In this document: piece after piece, positions 32,565-40,979 of the stretch
Position numbering within the stretch: position 1 is the stretch's first letter
Layout: the number at the start of each line of letters is the position of its first letter
Assembly: GCF_012273015.1 (NCBI RefSeq)
Contig: NZ_CP050954.1
Span: forward strand, 4,442,001-4,506,000
Origin: Hymenobacter sp. BT18
Lineage (GTDB): Bacteria; Bacteroidota; Bacteroidia; Cytophagales; Hymenobacteraceae
Direction: 5' to 3'
DNA length: 64,000 nt
Made by a program: the position numbers and the translations under genes
Notes under the pieces: model-generated
Told to the model about the DNA's origin: nothing
Database searches by the model: none
What the model saw: the letters and a program-made list of their open reading frames with translations, nothing else

Positions 32565-34215
32565 GTTCCCGCGCTGGCCTCGTTTTGTGCACTCCCTGCT
32601 CTTGCCGGCGGCGCTGTTGCTGGCTACGGGCCTGCAGCTGGGATGCTACTTCGAAACCAACGACGACCTGGCCATCATCCAACTGATCCGGGGCGTCACG
32701 GCGGCCGGCCCGGTAGGGGACTTGCACCTGTACCTGCACGGGCTAAGCGCGCTGCTGGCTTTCCTCTGCCAGACCTGGCCTGCCGTGCCCTGGTACGGCG
32801 TCCTGCTTTTCGGCTTGCTGTACGGGGCCACGGCCCTGGCCTTTGCCATCATCGACCGGCTTCTGCGCGGGCGCGTGCCTACTTGGAAGATTGCCTTGCT
32901 GCTGGTGCTGTTTTACGGTACGCTGTGGCTGGAGCACGCCTTGTGGTTTAACTACCTGCGCGTGCCGGTGCTGCTGGCGGGCTGCGGGCTGCTGTTTGCG
33001 GCCCAGCGGCCCGGCCAGCGCTGGGCGCAGGCGGTAGGCCTGGGTGCCTTTGTGGTGGCCTGGCTGATCCGGCCCAGCGCCGCCGATGTAGCCCTGCTGG
33101 CCGCCCTGCCCGGGATGTGGTGGCTGAGTGGCCGCCGGGCTCTGCCGCTGGCAGCGGGGGCGCTGGCCTGGGCCTTGGTGGCCGGCCTAAGCGTAGCCCT
33201 GCTGCGTCTGCCCACGGAGGCCGCCTACCGCCGCCTCGACGTGCTCAAATCCAACCTCAACGACTACCAGCTCTACCAGCTCCGGCCCCAGTCGGCTGCT
33301 GACTCCCTGGGGCTGGAGCTGGCCGCCAACTGGATGCTCGCCGATTCCACGCTGGTGAATGAGGCGCTGTTTACCCGGGCAACCAAGACCGACGCACCAT
33401 TTTTTCGCCAGCACGTGGCCCCCCTCAAGCTGCGGGCTACCATCCTGCTGTTGATTCGGGACTACTTCCCGGCTTTGCTTGCAATGGCTACCCTGCTGGC
33501 CTGGGTGCTGGCGCATCCCGACCTGCGGCGGCGGTGGGAGTTCTGGCTGGCACTGGCTGCCTGGGCAGTTTTGCTGCTGGGTTTGGGCGTAGTGCTCAAG
33601 CTGCCCCCCCGGCTGGCCTTGCCACTGCTGGACTTGGTGGTGCTCAGCGCCCTGATTTTTGTGCTGCGCGACCAAATTGAGTCGGAGCGGCGGGCCGTGC
33701 GGGCGCTGGTACTGGTGATGGGCATAGCGGCCTTGCCCTACGCCGTCAAGACCGGGCACCGCCGGCAGATGCTGCGCGCCGAGCAGCACCGGGGGCTGCA
33801 GCTGCTCCGGGAAATGCGCCGCCGCACGTACCCGGCCGCCGTGGTCGTCACGGACGTGCTGGAGCTGGCCTACAAAGCGCAAAGCCCGTGGCGTCGGCCT
33901 CGCCTCGGAAGCAATGTGCTGTTTATGTCCGTCACCGGTTGGTACACGGCCGATCCTTCGCAGGCCCAGTTACGTAAGCACCTAACGGGCACTACCGATG
34001 TGGTGCTGGCCCTGCAGCGCCTAGCGCGCCGTCGGGCGGCCGTGAAATGGTATCTGACACCTGCTACGGCCTACTTGCTCAACAAGCAGCTCGCTTTGCG
34101 CACTGCCCCGGCCGAGCCGCAGTGGCGGCTGGTGACGCGGGAGCGGGTAAGCAGTGCATACACGCCCGTGCCAAGGCTGTATGTAATGGCCCTGCAAACG
34201 GTAAAATACCGATAA
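32563..34215 (+). CDS. Multi-helix membrane protein, possibly GT-C-like
   Basis: 550 residues, about ten membrane helices in the first 400 residues and a soluble C-terminal domain (about 405-550). No family recognised with confidence. A short acidic motif (YFETNDDLAIIQLIRG) directly after the first helix resembles the first-loop Asp pairs of GT-C glycosyltransferases, and the gene sits beside a clear GT-C and GT2 set, so a glycan-related job is likely (inference). It starts at the CATG shared with the divergent GT-C gene. AACCTTCG at 32551-32558 is a weak -7 box candidate. Confidence 0.72.
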   Translation: MFPRWPRFVHSLLLPAALLLATGLQLGCYFETNDDLAIIQLIRGVTAAGPVGDLHLYLHGLSALLAFLCQTWPAVPWYGVLLFGLLYGATALAFAIIDRLLRGRVPTWKIALLLVLFYGTLWLEHALWFNYLRVPVLLAGCGLLFAAQRPGQRWAQAVGLGAFVVAWLIRPSAADVALLAALPGMWWLSGRRALPLAAGALAWALVAGLSVALLRLPTEAAYRRLDVLKSNLNDYQLYQLRPQSAADSLGLELAANWMLADSTLVNEALFTRATKTDAPFFRQHVAPLKLRATILLLIRDYFPALLAMATLLAWVLAHPDLRRRWEFWLALAAWAVLLLGLGVVLKLPPRLALPLLDLVVLSALIFVLRDQIESERRAVRALVLVMGIAALPYAVKTGHRRQMLRAEQHRGLQLLREMRRRTYPAAVVVTDVLELAYKAQSPWRRPRLGSNVLFMSVTGWYTADPSQAQLRKHLTGTTDVVLALQRLARRRAAVKWYLTPATAYLLNKQLALRTAPAEPQWRLVTRERVSSAYTPVPRLYVMALQTVKYR

Positions 34216-34276
34216 AAGCCAAAATTTTATAGGCGGAACGGCCCGGCCTACCGCGTATGTGCTGAAAGTGAATCAA

Positions 34277-34284
34277 TACATTTG
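34277..34284 (+). promoter_or_regulatory. -7 box TACATTTG before the acyl-ACP desaturase gene
   Basis: Exact match to TAnnTTTG, 38 nt before the ATG at 34323. Confidence 0.6.
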
Positions 34285-34322
34285 GCGTTCGATTCCCGAA
34301 CTCCCTTTTTTTCTTTACCACC

Positions 34323-35300
34323 ATGATTGCATCGCTCACTTCCCGCGGGGAAGTGCTGCAGTATCTCGAACCTTTCCTGCGAGAGAACCTGGGTTCTTTT
34401 CTGAAAAGTGTAGAGAACAGCTGGCAGCCATCCGATTTCCTCCCCGACTCACGCCTGGATTCTTTCTTCGATGAAGTAAAGCAGCTGCGCGAGCGGGCCA
34501 AAGACCTGAGCTACGACTTGCTGGCCGTACTCATTGGCGACACCATTACCGAAGAAGCGCTGCCCAACTATGAGGCTTGGTTTCATCAGCTGGATGACCT
34601 GGGGCGCGACCCCAACAACGGCTGGGCCCAGTGGATCCGGGGCTGGACGGCCGAGGAAAACCGCCACGGCGACCTACTCAACCGCTACCTCTACCTCAGC
34701 GGCCGCGTGAACATGCGCGAGTTTGAGGTGAGCACCCAGTACCTCATTGCCGACGGCTTCGACCTGGGTACGGCCCACGACCCGTACCGGGCCTTCATTT
34801 ACACCAGCTACCAGGAAACGGCTACCAACCTTTCGCACCGCCGCGTAGGTACCCTGGCTCGGAAAGTGGGTGAAGACCAGCTCAGCAAAATCTGCGGCAT
34901 GATAGCAGGTGACGAAACCCGCCACGCCCGCGTGTACAAAACCTTTGTGGAGAAAATCTTCGAAGTAGACCCCAGCGAGATGATGCTGGCCTTCGAGGAT
35001 ATGATGCGCAAAAAGATTGTGATGCCTGCTCACTACATGCGCGAGTTGGGCGTAGACATGGGCAAGACCTTCGGCCACTTTACCGACGCCGCCCAGCGCT
35101 TGGGCGTGTACACCAGCCAGGACTACACCGACATTCTGGAAACCCTGATTAAGGACTGGAAAATCGACCAGATTTCGAACCTGAACGGGGCGGCCGAAAA
35201 AGCCCGGGAGTACATCATGGCCCTGCCCAATCGTCTGCGTCGGGTGGCCGACCGGATGCCGGTGCCCAAGCTCGAATACAAGTTCAAATGGATTGAATAG
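34323..35300 (+). CDS. Acyl-[acyl-carrier-protein] desaturase (soluble di-iron)
   Basis: 325 residues, soluble and helical, the usual length. It introduces a cis double bond into acyl-ACP with oxygen and reduced ferredoxin. The two di-iron helix motifs are present: EENRHG at about 111-116 and DETRHA at about 197-202, plus the bridging Glu in SYQETAT (about 165). Related enzymes are plant stearoyl-ACP desaturase and mycobacterial DesA. It has its own -7 box and a strong terminator and is probably a single-gene unit shaping membrane fluidity. Confidence 0.93.
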   Translation: MIASLTSRGEVLQYLEPFLRENLGSFLKSVENSWQPSDFLPDSRLDSFFDEVKQLRERAKDLSYDLLAVLIGDTITEEALPNYEAWFHQLDDLGRDPNNGWAQWIRGWTAEENRHGDLLNRYLYLSGRVNMREFEVSTQYLIADGFDLGTAHDPYRAFIYTSYQETATNLSHRRVGTLARKVGEDQLSKICGMIAGDETRHARVYKTFVEKIFEVDPSEMMLAFEDMMRKKIVMPAHYMRELGVDMGKTFGHFTDAAQRLGVYTSQDYTDILETLIKDWKIDQISNLNGAAEKAREYIMALPNRLRRVADRMPVPKLEYKFKWIE

Positions 35301-35311
35301 GTCCGTTTGTA

Positions 35312-35366
35312 CTACCTAAAAAAAGCCTGCCCCGGACTTAAGCTGGGGCAGGCTTTTTTTAGGTAG
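35312..35366. terminator. Bidirectional terminator with a 22-bp perfect stem
   Basis: The arms 35312-35333 and 35345-35366 are exact reverse complements (22 bp) with an 11-nt loop. The stem includes A7 on the left and T7 on the right and a GCCTGCCCC core. It separates the convergent desaturase and PliI-like genes. Confidence 0.92.
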
Positions 35367-35374
35367 AAGGCACC

Positions 35375-36031
35375 TTACTTGGCCGATAAATCATCAGCGA
35401 AGGTGAGCTGCTGGAAGGTCAGCCCCGTGCCGGCCAGCTGGTACCGAACGGTGCGCTTGCCGCCGCTGGGGCAACAATTGGCGTCGGCCTCTTGAAACAC
35501 GGGGAACGTGCGCAGCAATTCCCGGCCTTCAATTCGGAACTCGTCGTGGCCCTGGTAGCCCGTGGCGGCTTTACCCCGAAGTGCCGGTAGTGCCACGGGT
35601 TTGCGGCCCTGATTCATAAACTCGTAGCCAACCAACTGCCCGTAGGACCCCGTGCCGGCATCGCGCACAAACACGAGCAGCTCCGGGTACTTGTCTTCGT
35701 TCAGGTTCGTGACCACGGCATCGGTAACCGTGCCATCCAGGGCCTGGGTCGTTGTGGTTAGTTCCCGACCGTTTTTCTCGGCCCGCACGCTAAGCTGGCG
35801 GCTGCTCCCTTCTCCCGTCGTTTGCACCAGAAACCGCAGATCGTCGGCAGCCAACTCCTTGCGGAAGCTGACCGTGGTGGCGGGCGCCGTAGGCGCACTG
35901 CTCTGGCTTAGTTCCGGCGTACTTTCGATGGTGGAGCGTTGCGAGTCGCAGCTGCTGAGCAGGCAAATAAACAGGCTAGCCGAAGCAAGGCTGGCGGCGC
36001 CCCGGGCGGCGGTAGTGGTGGGTCTGAACAT
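35375..36031 (-). CDS. Lipoprotein, PliI-like lysozyme inhibitor
   Basis: 218 residues. A lipoprotein signal ends with the lipobox LLSSC (Cys about 28), then a Ser/Thr/Pro-rich spacer. The folded part (about 55-218) has VVTNLNEDKYPELLVFVRDAGTGSYGQLVGYEF (short motifs NEDKYPELLVFV, GTGSYGQLVGY) and FPVFQEADANCCPSGGKRTVRYQL (short motif ANCCPSGGKRTVRY). The GxxY loop and overall pattern resemble the PliI family of periplasmic inhibitors of invertebrate-type lysozyme. I made this call from memory of the family, so it is moderate. It lies 35 nt after a DUF427 gene on the same strand. Confidence 0.65.
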   Translation of the reverse strand: MFRPTTTAARGAASLASASLFICLLSSCDSQRSTIESTPELSQSSAPTAPATTVSFRKELAADDLRFLVQTTGEGSSRQLSVRAEKNGRELTTTTQALDGTVTDAVVTNLNEDKYPELLVFVRDAGTGSYGQLVGYEFMNQGRKPVALPALRGKAATGYQGHDEFRIEGRELLRTFPVFQEADANCCPSGGKRTVRYQLAGTGLTFQQLTFADDLSAK

Positions 36032-36066
36032 GCTCTTTCTACCGCGGCAGCGGGCCCCGGGTTGCG

Positions 36067-36348
36067 CTAGGCCACTACCTGCACGCCTTTCCAGAAAGCC
36101 ACCCGGCCTTTGATCTGCTCGGCGGCGGGCTTGGGGTCGGCGTAGTACCAGGCCGCGTCCTTATTAAGCTCCCCATTTACGCGCACCGAGTAGTAGCTGG
36201 CCCGGCCTTTCCAGGGGCAGGTAGTACCCGCAATGCTGTCTTCAAAATATTCCTGCTTCAAGGAATCAGCCGGGAAATAATGGTTGTTTTCAACGACCAC
36301 AGTATCATTGCTTTCCGCGAGTACGGTGTTGTTCCAAATAGCTTTCAT
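36067..36348 (-). CDS. DUF427 domain protein
   Basis: 93 residues from the ATG at 36348 (MKAIWNNTVLAES). This is a full-length single DUF427 domain: NNTVLAESNDTVVVENNHYFP, TCPWKGRASYYSV and AAWYYADPKPAAEQIKGRVAFW (given as short motifs TCPWKGRA, AWYYADPKP). The function is unknown; a beta-tent/nucleotide-binding role has been suggested for the fold. The frame is open upstream to 36681 but overlaps the VWA gene and is not coding. It is divergent from the VWA gene and precedes the PliI-like lipoprotein gene. Confidence 0.9.
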   Translation of the reverse strand: MKAIWNNTVLAESNDTVVVENNHYFPADSLKQEYFEDSIAGTTCPWKGRASYYSVRVNGELNKDAAWYYADPKPAAEQIKGRVAFWKGVQVVA

Positions 36349-36475
36349 GAGGGATTGGAAAGAAGGTGAATCGGTAATGAGCGAGGCGGTAGTAGCCATA
36401 GTAATCGGCTGCACCAAGGCATCCTCACAACTAAAATCGGCCCCGCGTTGTTCTAAGTGCTCATTCTTTTGAATT

Positions 36476-37582
36476 ATGTCCGCAGGCTTTCGTTTTCGGG
36501 ATTTCACGCCCGAGGAGTCGTCCGAAAAAGGATTCGACTCCCTCTTCAAGATATTTATGCAGCTCGTCACCATCACCAGCGGCGACGTGGCCGAGGCCTT
36601 GTCGTGGCTGAATGAGCTGGACAAGCAGTACGGCCTCACCGACAACGAGTACGGCATGGGTGACTTCATCGAAGACCTCAAGAAGAAGGGCTACATCGAT
36701 GAGAATCCGCAGGAGCCGGGGGCGTTCAACATCACGGCCAAGAGCGAGCAGAACATTCGCCGCTCGGCCCTGGAGGAAATCTTCGGCAAGCTCAAGAAGT
36801 CGGGCACGGGCAACCACCGCACCCCCCACACCGGGCAGGGCGACGAGCAAAGCACCGACATGCGCGAGTTCCGCTTCGGCGACTCACTTGACCAGATTTC
36901 CATGACCGAGAGCATCCGCAATGCCCAGCTTAACCACGGCCTGGGCTCGGGCGAGTTCATGCTCACGGAAGGCGACCTGCAGGTGCGTGAGAACGAGCAT
37001 AAGTCGCAGACCAGCACGGTGCTCATGATTGACATTTCGCACTCCATGATTTTGTACGGGGAGGACCGCATCACGCCCGCCAAGAAGGTGGCCATGGCCC
37101 TGGCCGAGCTGGTAAAGCAGAAGTACCCCAAGGACTTCCTCGACGTCATCGTGTTCGGCAACGACGCCTGGCAGATTGAGGTGAAGGACTTGCCCTACCT
37201 GCAGGTAGGCCCCTACCACACCAACACCGTGGCCGGCCTGGAGCTGGCCCTGGACCTGCTGCGCAAGCGCAAAACGGCCAACAAGCAAATCTTCATGATT
37301 ACCGACGGCAAGCCCACCTGCCTGAAGGAGCCCACCGGCTACTACAAAAACTCGTTTGGGCTGGACCGCAAAGTCGTGAACAAAACCCTGAACCTGGCCG
37401 CCGCCGCCCGCCGCCTCAAGGTGCCCATCACTACCTTCATGATTGCCGACGACCCGTATCTGCGCCGCTTCGTGGAGGAGTTCACCGAAGTAAACCAGGG
37501 TAAGGCCTACTACTCCTCGTTGAAAGGTCTAGGTCATATGATCTTTGAGGACTACAAGCGCAACCGCCGCAAGTCCCTGTAG
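36476..37582 (+). CDS. VWA-domain protein, likely partner of a MoxR/chelatase-like AAA+ ATPase
   Basis: 368 residues. A helical N-terminal half (about 1-175) precedes a von Willebrand A domain with the metal-ion site DISHS at about 186-190 and a later FMITDGKPT. This layout matches the ChlD/CoxE-like VWA proteins that work with MoxR-type AAA+ proteins to insert metals or remodel targets. The matching AAA+ gene is at 42318-43850, 4.7 kb away, separated by a thioredoxin and the cytochrome genes. A terminator follows at 37650-37686. Confidence 0.88.
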   Translation: MSAGFRFRDFTPEESSEKGFDSLFKIFMQLVTITSGDVAEALSWLNELDKQYGLTDNEYGMGDFIEDLKKKGYIDENPQEPGAFNITAKSEQNIRRSALEEIFGKLKKSGTGNHRTPHTGQGDEQSTDMREFRFGDSLDQISMTESIRNAQLNHGLGSGEFMLTEGDLQVRENEHKSQTSTVLMIDISHSMILYGEDRITPAKKVAMALAELVKQKYPKDFLDVIVFGNDAWQIEVKDLPYLQVGPYHTNTVAGLELALDLLRKRKTANKQIFMITDGKPTCLKEPTGYYKNSFGLDRKVVNKTLNLAAAARRLKVPITTFMIADDPYLRRFVEEFTEVNQGKAYYSSLKGLGHMIFEDYKRNRRKSL

Positions 37583-37649
37583 CCGCAGTGGCCAAGGAGC
37601 GGCGTTGCTCAGAAAATACTTAGCTTCTTAGCAGCGTGAGGGTTAGCAG

Positions 37650-37686
37650 AAAAGCCGCCGAAGGTTTGTTACTTCGGCGGCTTTTT
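37650..37686 (+). terminator. Intrinsic terminator after the VWA gene
   Basis: AAAAGCCGCCGAAG (37650-37663) pairs with CTTCGGCGGCTTTT (37672-37685) around an 8-nt loop, then a further T. It lies 68 nt after the VWA stop and only 16 nt before the start of the thioredoxin gene, so a longer start for the latter would read through it. Confidence 0.88.
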
Positions 37687-37701
37687 GTGTCTCCTGCACC
37701 T

Positions 37702-39174
37702 ATGAAACGTTATTGCTATCTGCTCCTGCTGGCGTGCGGTTGCACCACGGCACGCCCGGCCGCCGTGCGTGCCGCCCCTGCGCTGTCACCGCCTACGACT
37801 GCTGTAGTGCGCGGCACTATCCGCAATGCAGCGCCCAACGATACCGTGCGGCTGTGGCGCAAAGAGCCTGACCAGCTCCAGCGTACCCAGCTCAAGTTCC
37901 CAGTCGCCGCCGACGGCTCGTTTGAAATGCGTCTGACAGGTCTTACTGAAGCCTTTGATGCGCAGCTGGGGATGGGGAACTCCCTCACGGTATACCTCAG
38001 CCCCGGCGACTCGCTTACGCTCACCGTCGACCGGAAAAATCTGCTGGAGTCCCTGCGGTTTAGTGGGCGAGGGGCTCACGTCAACAACTACCTCACCCAG
38101 GCCCAGCGCCACTTTGACTGCGATTTCGGGAACCTGCCCGAAAGCCAGCACGGGGCGGCTACGCCCGCAGAGTTTGTGCAGTTTGCTGATGCCTACCGCC
38201 AGCGCCAACTCGATACCCTGGCTTCCTGGCAGGCCAAAGCGCCGCTGCCTGCGGAGTTAGTTGCTATGCGTCGGCAGCTGCTCGATTTGCAGCGGGGCTT
38301 GTCCCTTCTGCGCTATGCGGGCAACCAGAAAGGGCAGGCGCAGCAGGAGCCTACGCTACCAGCCGGCTATTTTGATTTCCTGAAAATGATGCCGCTGCCC
38401 GCCGAAGGGATGTGGGCCGCTCGGCCCGCTTTTATGCAGACGCTGGCTTTTTTCCACGGCACCTACAGTTACTTGTTTTTGCTGCCGCCTTCGGGTCAGC
38501 TAGCCTCAGCCCCCGGCCTGACGGAGAAGCTGTATGCGCGGGCCACGGCCGACCTGGGCGAAACCCCTTTACGCGACCAGGTAATAGGGGAGTTGCTGAT
38601 GGGCCAGCTCTACGACCATCCAACTACAGCCCGCCAGGCGGTAGGGAGCTTGCTGCCCACGTATTTTGCCCGCACTCAGGATTCTATGTATGTGCGGAAT
38701 GTGCGCCTTGCCTGGCAGACTATGGCAGGCCTGCAAACTGGCCAGCCGGCTCCCGCTTTCAGTCTGCGCAGTGCTCAGGGAAAAACCGTCTCGCTGGCTG
38801 ATTTCAAGGGCAAAGTCATCTACCTTGACTTCTGGTACAGCAGCTGCCGCCCCTGTTTGGCCGAAGCGCCTGCCGCGGAGAAACTTAAAAAGCAGTTTCT
38901 GGGCCGCGACGTAGTGTTTCTGTACATCTCCGTGGACCGCAAAGCCGAGGAATGGCAGCAGGCCATCCGCAAGTTTGCCCTCGTCAGCTCCAACAGCGTG
39001 CACCTGCTCGACCCCGGTGCCTCCAATGCTGCGTCGGCCTACGGGGTAAGCAGCTTCCCCAGCTACTGGGTTATCAGGCGCGACGGGCGCATCTGGCGCG
39101 GGGCGGCTCCCCGGCCTTCTTCTGGTCCGGAGGTGGTAGCGGTTTTGGAAAAGGCTTTAGCCAATGAAAGGTAA
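37702..39174 (+). CDS. Periplasmic TlpA/ResA-like thioredoxin with large N-terminal region
   Basis: 490 residues from the ATG at 37702 (MKRYCYLLLLACGC), with a lipoprotein-like signal (LLAC). An N-terminal DUF4369-type domain (about 35-130: VVRGTIRNAAPNDTVRLW) and a helical middle (about 135-340) lead to a C-terminal thioredoxin fold (about 355-490): GQPAPAFSLRSAQGKTVSLADFKG (short motifs PAPAFSL, KTVSLADFKGK), active site SSCRPC and a cis-Pro in FPSYWV. It likely reduces disulphides in the periplasm. Its neighbours are c-type cytochrome genes, for which such proteins reduce the apo-haem site (inference). Confidence 0.88.
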   Translation: MKRYCYLLLLACGCTTARPAAVRAAPALSPPTTAVVRGTIRNAAPNDTVRLWRKEPDQLQRTQLKFPVAADGSFEMRLTGLTEAFDAQLGMGNSLTVYLSPGDSLTLTVDRKNLLESLRFSGRGAHVNNYLTQAQRHFDCDFGNLPESQHGAATPAEFVQFADAYRQRQLDTLASWQAKAPLPAELVAMRRQLLDLQRGLSLLRYAGNQKGQAQQEPTLPAGYFDFLKMMPLPAEGMWAARPAFMQTLAFFHGTYSYLFLLPPSGQLASAPGLTEKLYARATADLGETPLRDQVIGELLMGQLYDHPTTARQAVGSLLPTYFARTQDSMYVRNVRLAWQTMAGLQTGQPAPAFSLRSAQGKTVSLADFKGKVIYLDFWYSSCRPCLAEAPAAEKLKKQFLGRDVVFLYISVDRKAEEWQQAIRKFALVSSNSVHLLDPGASNAASAYGVSSFPSYWVIRRDGRIWRGAAPRPSSGPEVVAVLEKALANER

Positions 39175-39281
39175 CAGGCGCCCCTGGCAGTAGCCTTAGC
39201 CATCGAAGATGGTGCGTCTGCCTGCCGCTGCCCCGTGCTGCCCGCCTCATCACGTCAGTCTGCTTCGTCCCTACAAGCAGA

Positions 39282-39320
39282 AAACGGCGGCCCCCTCTTC
39301 CACCAGAAGGGCCGCCGTTT
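39282..39320. terminator. Intrinsic terminator between thioredoxin and cytochrome genes
   Basis: AAACGGCGGCCC (39282-39293) and GGGCCGCCGTTT (39309-39320) form a 12-bp perfect stem with a 15-nt loop; short A and T runs flank it. The two genes converge here. Confidence 0.8.
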
Positions 39321-39345
39321 CTAGTCCGTGGCGTATGGTTTTTCC

Positions 39346-40320
39346 CTAACGCGTAGCCACGGCAGCTGTTGTTCCAAAGGCCGGAACGTTGTTTTTGAGG
39401 GCAGGCACGGTCTGCAGATAGGCATAAATGGCCTTGGCCTCACTTTCCTCCATCAAAGAGAACTTGGGCATGGGGGCGTTGAGTGGCCCATGGGGCGACA
39501 AGCCAAAGCGCACGGCCCGCACAAATTGGCCTTCCGTCCAGTCACCGATGCCGGTTTCCGGATCGGGCGTGATGTTACGGCTTAGAATAGGCTGGCCCGT
39601 GGGCGTGGTCAGCTCGTTGCCGCCGCCCATATAGCCTTCCGATTTTTCGGGCTCCAGGTCGTTGTTGGTTTTAAAGTCCTTGCTGTGGCAGTCGTAGCAC
39701 TTATAGCGGCCCATCACCAGGTAACGGCCGTAGGCTACCGCATCCGAGGTGGGTGGAGCTACTACCGGCATGGCGGGCATGGGCGTGGGCTTCATCACGG
39801 TATGGGTGAGGGCCTTCAGCAGAAACGACGGTTCCTGCTCGCGCGAGGGTGTAGGATCGGCCTGCACCTGGGCGGCTGGGGAACGTAGGTAGGTAATAAC
39901 GCTGTACACATCCTCGTCCGACATATGCACGAAGTTGGGCATCACCCGTTGCCGTCCGTCGCGGCCGATGCCCGTGCGCAGCATGCCGACCAGCTCGGCA
40001 TCCGTCCAGGCCCCAATACCGTACTGCTTGTCTTGCGTAATATTAGCCGAGTACACCTTCCCGAAAGCCACCGGCATATCATCCAAGGGCTTGCCCGTGA
40101 GGGCGCCGGTCGTGCGGTTCAAATGGCAGTCGGCGCACATGGAGTTGACAATTTTCTGCCCCTGCGCTACCCGCACCGGCGTGTAGTCGATTTTGGCTAC
40201 CAGGGGCTTGGGGGCGTCGTAGGAAGGTATGCCGCTTACACTCACAAATGCCGCGGCGCAGGCCACCAGAAAGAATACCCCGGCCACGGTAAAGCCTAGG
40301 ATGCGAAAGATTTTTTTCAT
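39346..40320 (-). CDS. Membrane-anchored dihaem cytochrome c (paralogue A)
   Basis: 324 residues. An uncleaved N-terminal helix (about 5-28) anchors two c-type haem domains. Haem-binding sites are CADCH (about 62-66) and CYDCH (about 210-214). Each domain has a likely Met axial ligand region (RVMPNFVHMSDEDV and APMPKFSLMEESEA). The sequence SANITQDKQYGIGAWTDAEL is typical of mono/dihaem cytochrome c subunits of membrane dehydrogenases. It faces the periplasm and passes electrons to the respiratory chain. Its paralogue at 40980-41954 has the same length; no dehydrogenase gene is adjacent. Confidence 0.92.
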   Translation of the reverse strand: MKKIFRILGFTVAGVFFLVACAAAFVSVSGIPSYDAPKPLVAKIDYTPVRVAQGQKIVNSMCADCHLNRTTGALTGKPLDDMPVAFGKVYSANITQDKQYGIGAWTDAELVGMLRTGIGRDGRQRVMPNFVHMSDEDVYSVITYLRSPAAQVQADPTPSREQEPSFLLKALTHTVMKPTPMPAMPVVAPPTSDAVAYGRYLVMGRYKCYDCHSKDFKTNNDLEPEKSEGYMGGGNELTTPTGQPILSRNITPDPETGIGDWTEGQFVRAVRFGLSPHGPLNAPMPKFSLMEESEAKAIYAYLQTVPALKNNVPAFGTTAAVATR

Positions 40321-40358
40321 AGCTCGAAAAGGGAAAACAGAGGCGGAATTCAGGATAG

Positions 40359-40366
40359 CAAAAGTA
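40359..40366 (-). promoter_or_regulatory. -7 box TACTTTTG before cytochrome paralogue A
   Basis: Exact match to TAnnTTTG on the minus strand, 38 nt before the ATG at 40320. Confidence 0.6.
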
Positions 40367-40414
40367 GCGGCGGGCTATACGCGGGGCACTCGCATGATGA
40401 TGTGAGACGCGGCG

Positions 40415-40690
40415 TTAGCCCTGGCAATACGGCTGCACGGAGGGTTTGGCAGCAAGTAGCAGGGCCGGCTGGCGCGGAATTACGCGCTGGCGGGATTTAA
40501 AGAAGGCCGGCTCCACAAGGTGGCGAGTAGCCGGCTTGGCAGCAGGCCGGAGCCCGGGTACTGCCTGGGCCCGCAGGCCAGGTAGTGGGTAACGGGGCAG
40601 CCCGCGCAGACTGGCAAACATGGCTGCGTATGCGGCCAAAAACAGGGCGGCGGCTAGGCCATAGCTGATGAAGAGAAAAAAGGTTTTCAT
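40415..40690 (-). CDS. Small membrane protein resembling the N-terminus of the flanking cytochromes
   Basis: 91 residues. The first 40 residues (one membrane helix, then FASLRGLPRYPLPG) align by eye with the cytochrome start at 41954 (FVQARGIPSYDVPK) and its twin (FVSVSGIPSYDAPK). No CxxCH site follows; the remaining part is Pro/Arg/Ala-rich with one Cys near the end (PYCQG). It looks like a reduced or broken third copy of the cytochrome gene, but an exact -7 box lies 27 nt upstream, so it is probably expressed. The function is unknown. Confidence 0.65.
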   Translation of the reverse strand: MKTFFLFISYGLAAALFLAAYAAMFASLRGLPRYPLPGLRAQAVPGLRPAAKPATRHLVEPAFFKSRQRVIPRQPALLLAAKPSVQPYCQG

Positions 40691-40717
40691 AGCAGGAAGA
40701 AGAGGCGTGAAGTGTTA

Positions 40718-40725
40718 CAAAGGTA
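40718..40725 (-). promoter_or_regulatory. -7 box TACCTTTG before the 91-residue protein gene
   Basis: Exact match to TAnnTTTG on the minus strand ending 27 nt before the ATG at 40690. It is the main evidence that this short frame is a real gene. Confidence 0.6.
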
Positions 40726-40781
40726 AGCCGCACGACCCTGCGTGTCACTCGCATAAGCATGTGATGGGCAGGCCATAACGA

Positions 40782-40817
40782 CAAGCGGGTACCCCCATGA
40801 ATGAGGGTGTCCGCTTG
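40782..40817. other. Imperfect hairpin upstream of the 91-residue protein gene
   Basis: CAAGCGG and CCGCTTG pair at the ends, with an inner ACCCC/AGGGT pair, around a CATGAATG loop. The role is unknown; it lies about 60-90 nt upstream of the -7 box, on the side where a regulator could bind. Confidence 0.35.
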
Positions 40818-40865
40818 GGTATGAGCTAATAAGAGATGGGCCGGACGCGCCACTTTAGTCTGTCC

Positions 40866-40952
40866 TGCTTCATCTGGCGTCCGCGGAGTCGAAGCATCAC
40901 TCCCGCTTCGTTGAATGATGCTGGCCGAGTGCTCCGCTCAACAGGAAGATTG
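40866..40952. repeat. REP-like repeat copy 3
   Basis: It starts with TGCTTCATCTGGCGTCCGC (40866-40884), the same 19-mer as at 51420-51438, then runs into GGAGTCGAAGCATC and a degenerate inverted half ending in GCTCCGCTCAACAGG. It lies between the 91-residue protein gene and cytochrome paralogue B. Confidence 0.7.
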
Positions 40953-40979
40953 GTACCGTAGTCTTGTAGCAAATAGTCC

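Noticed and set aside
34285..34310. GTTCGATTCCC, like a tRNA T-loop
   Set aside because: No acceptor, D- or anticodon arm surrounds it, and the flanks do not pair as a T stem. It is the leader of the acyl-ACP desaturase gene.
37636..37701. 22-codon N-terminal extension of the TlpA-like gene
   Set aside because: It runs straight through the terminator hairpin at 37650-37686.
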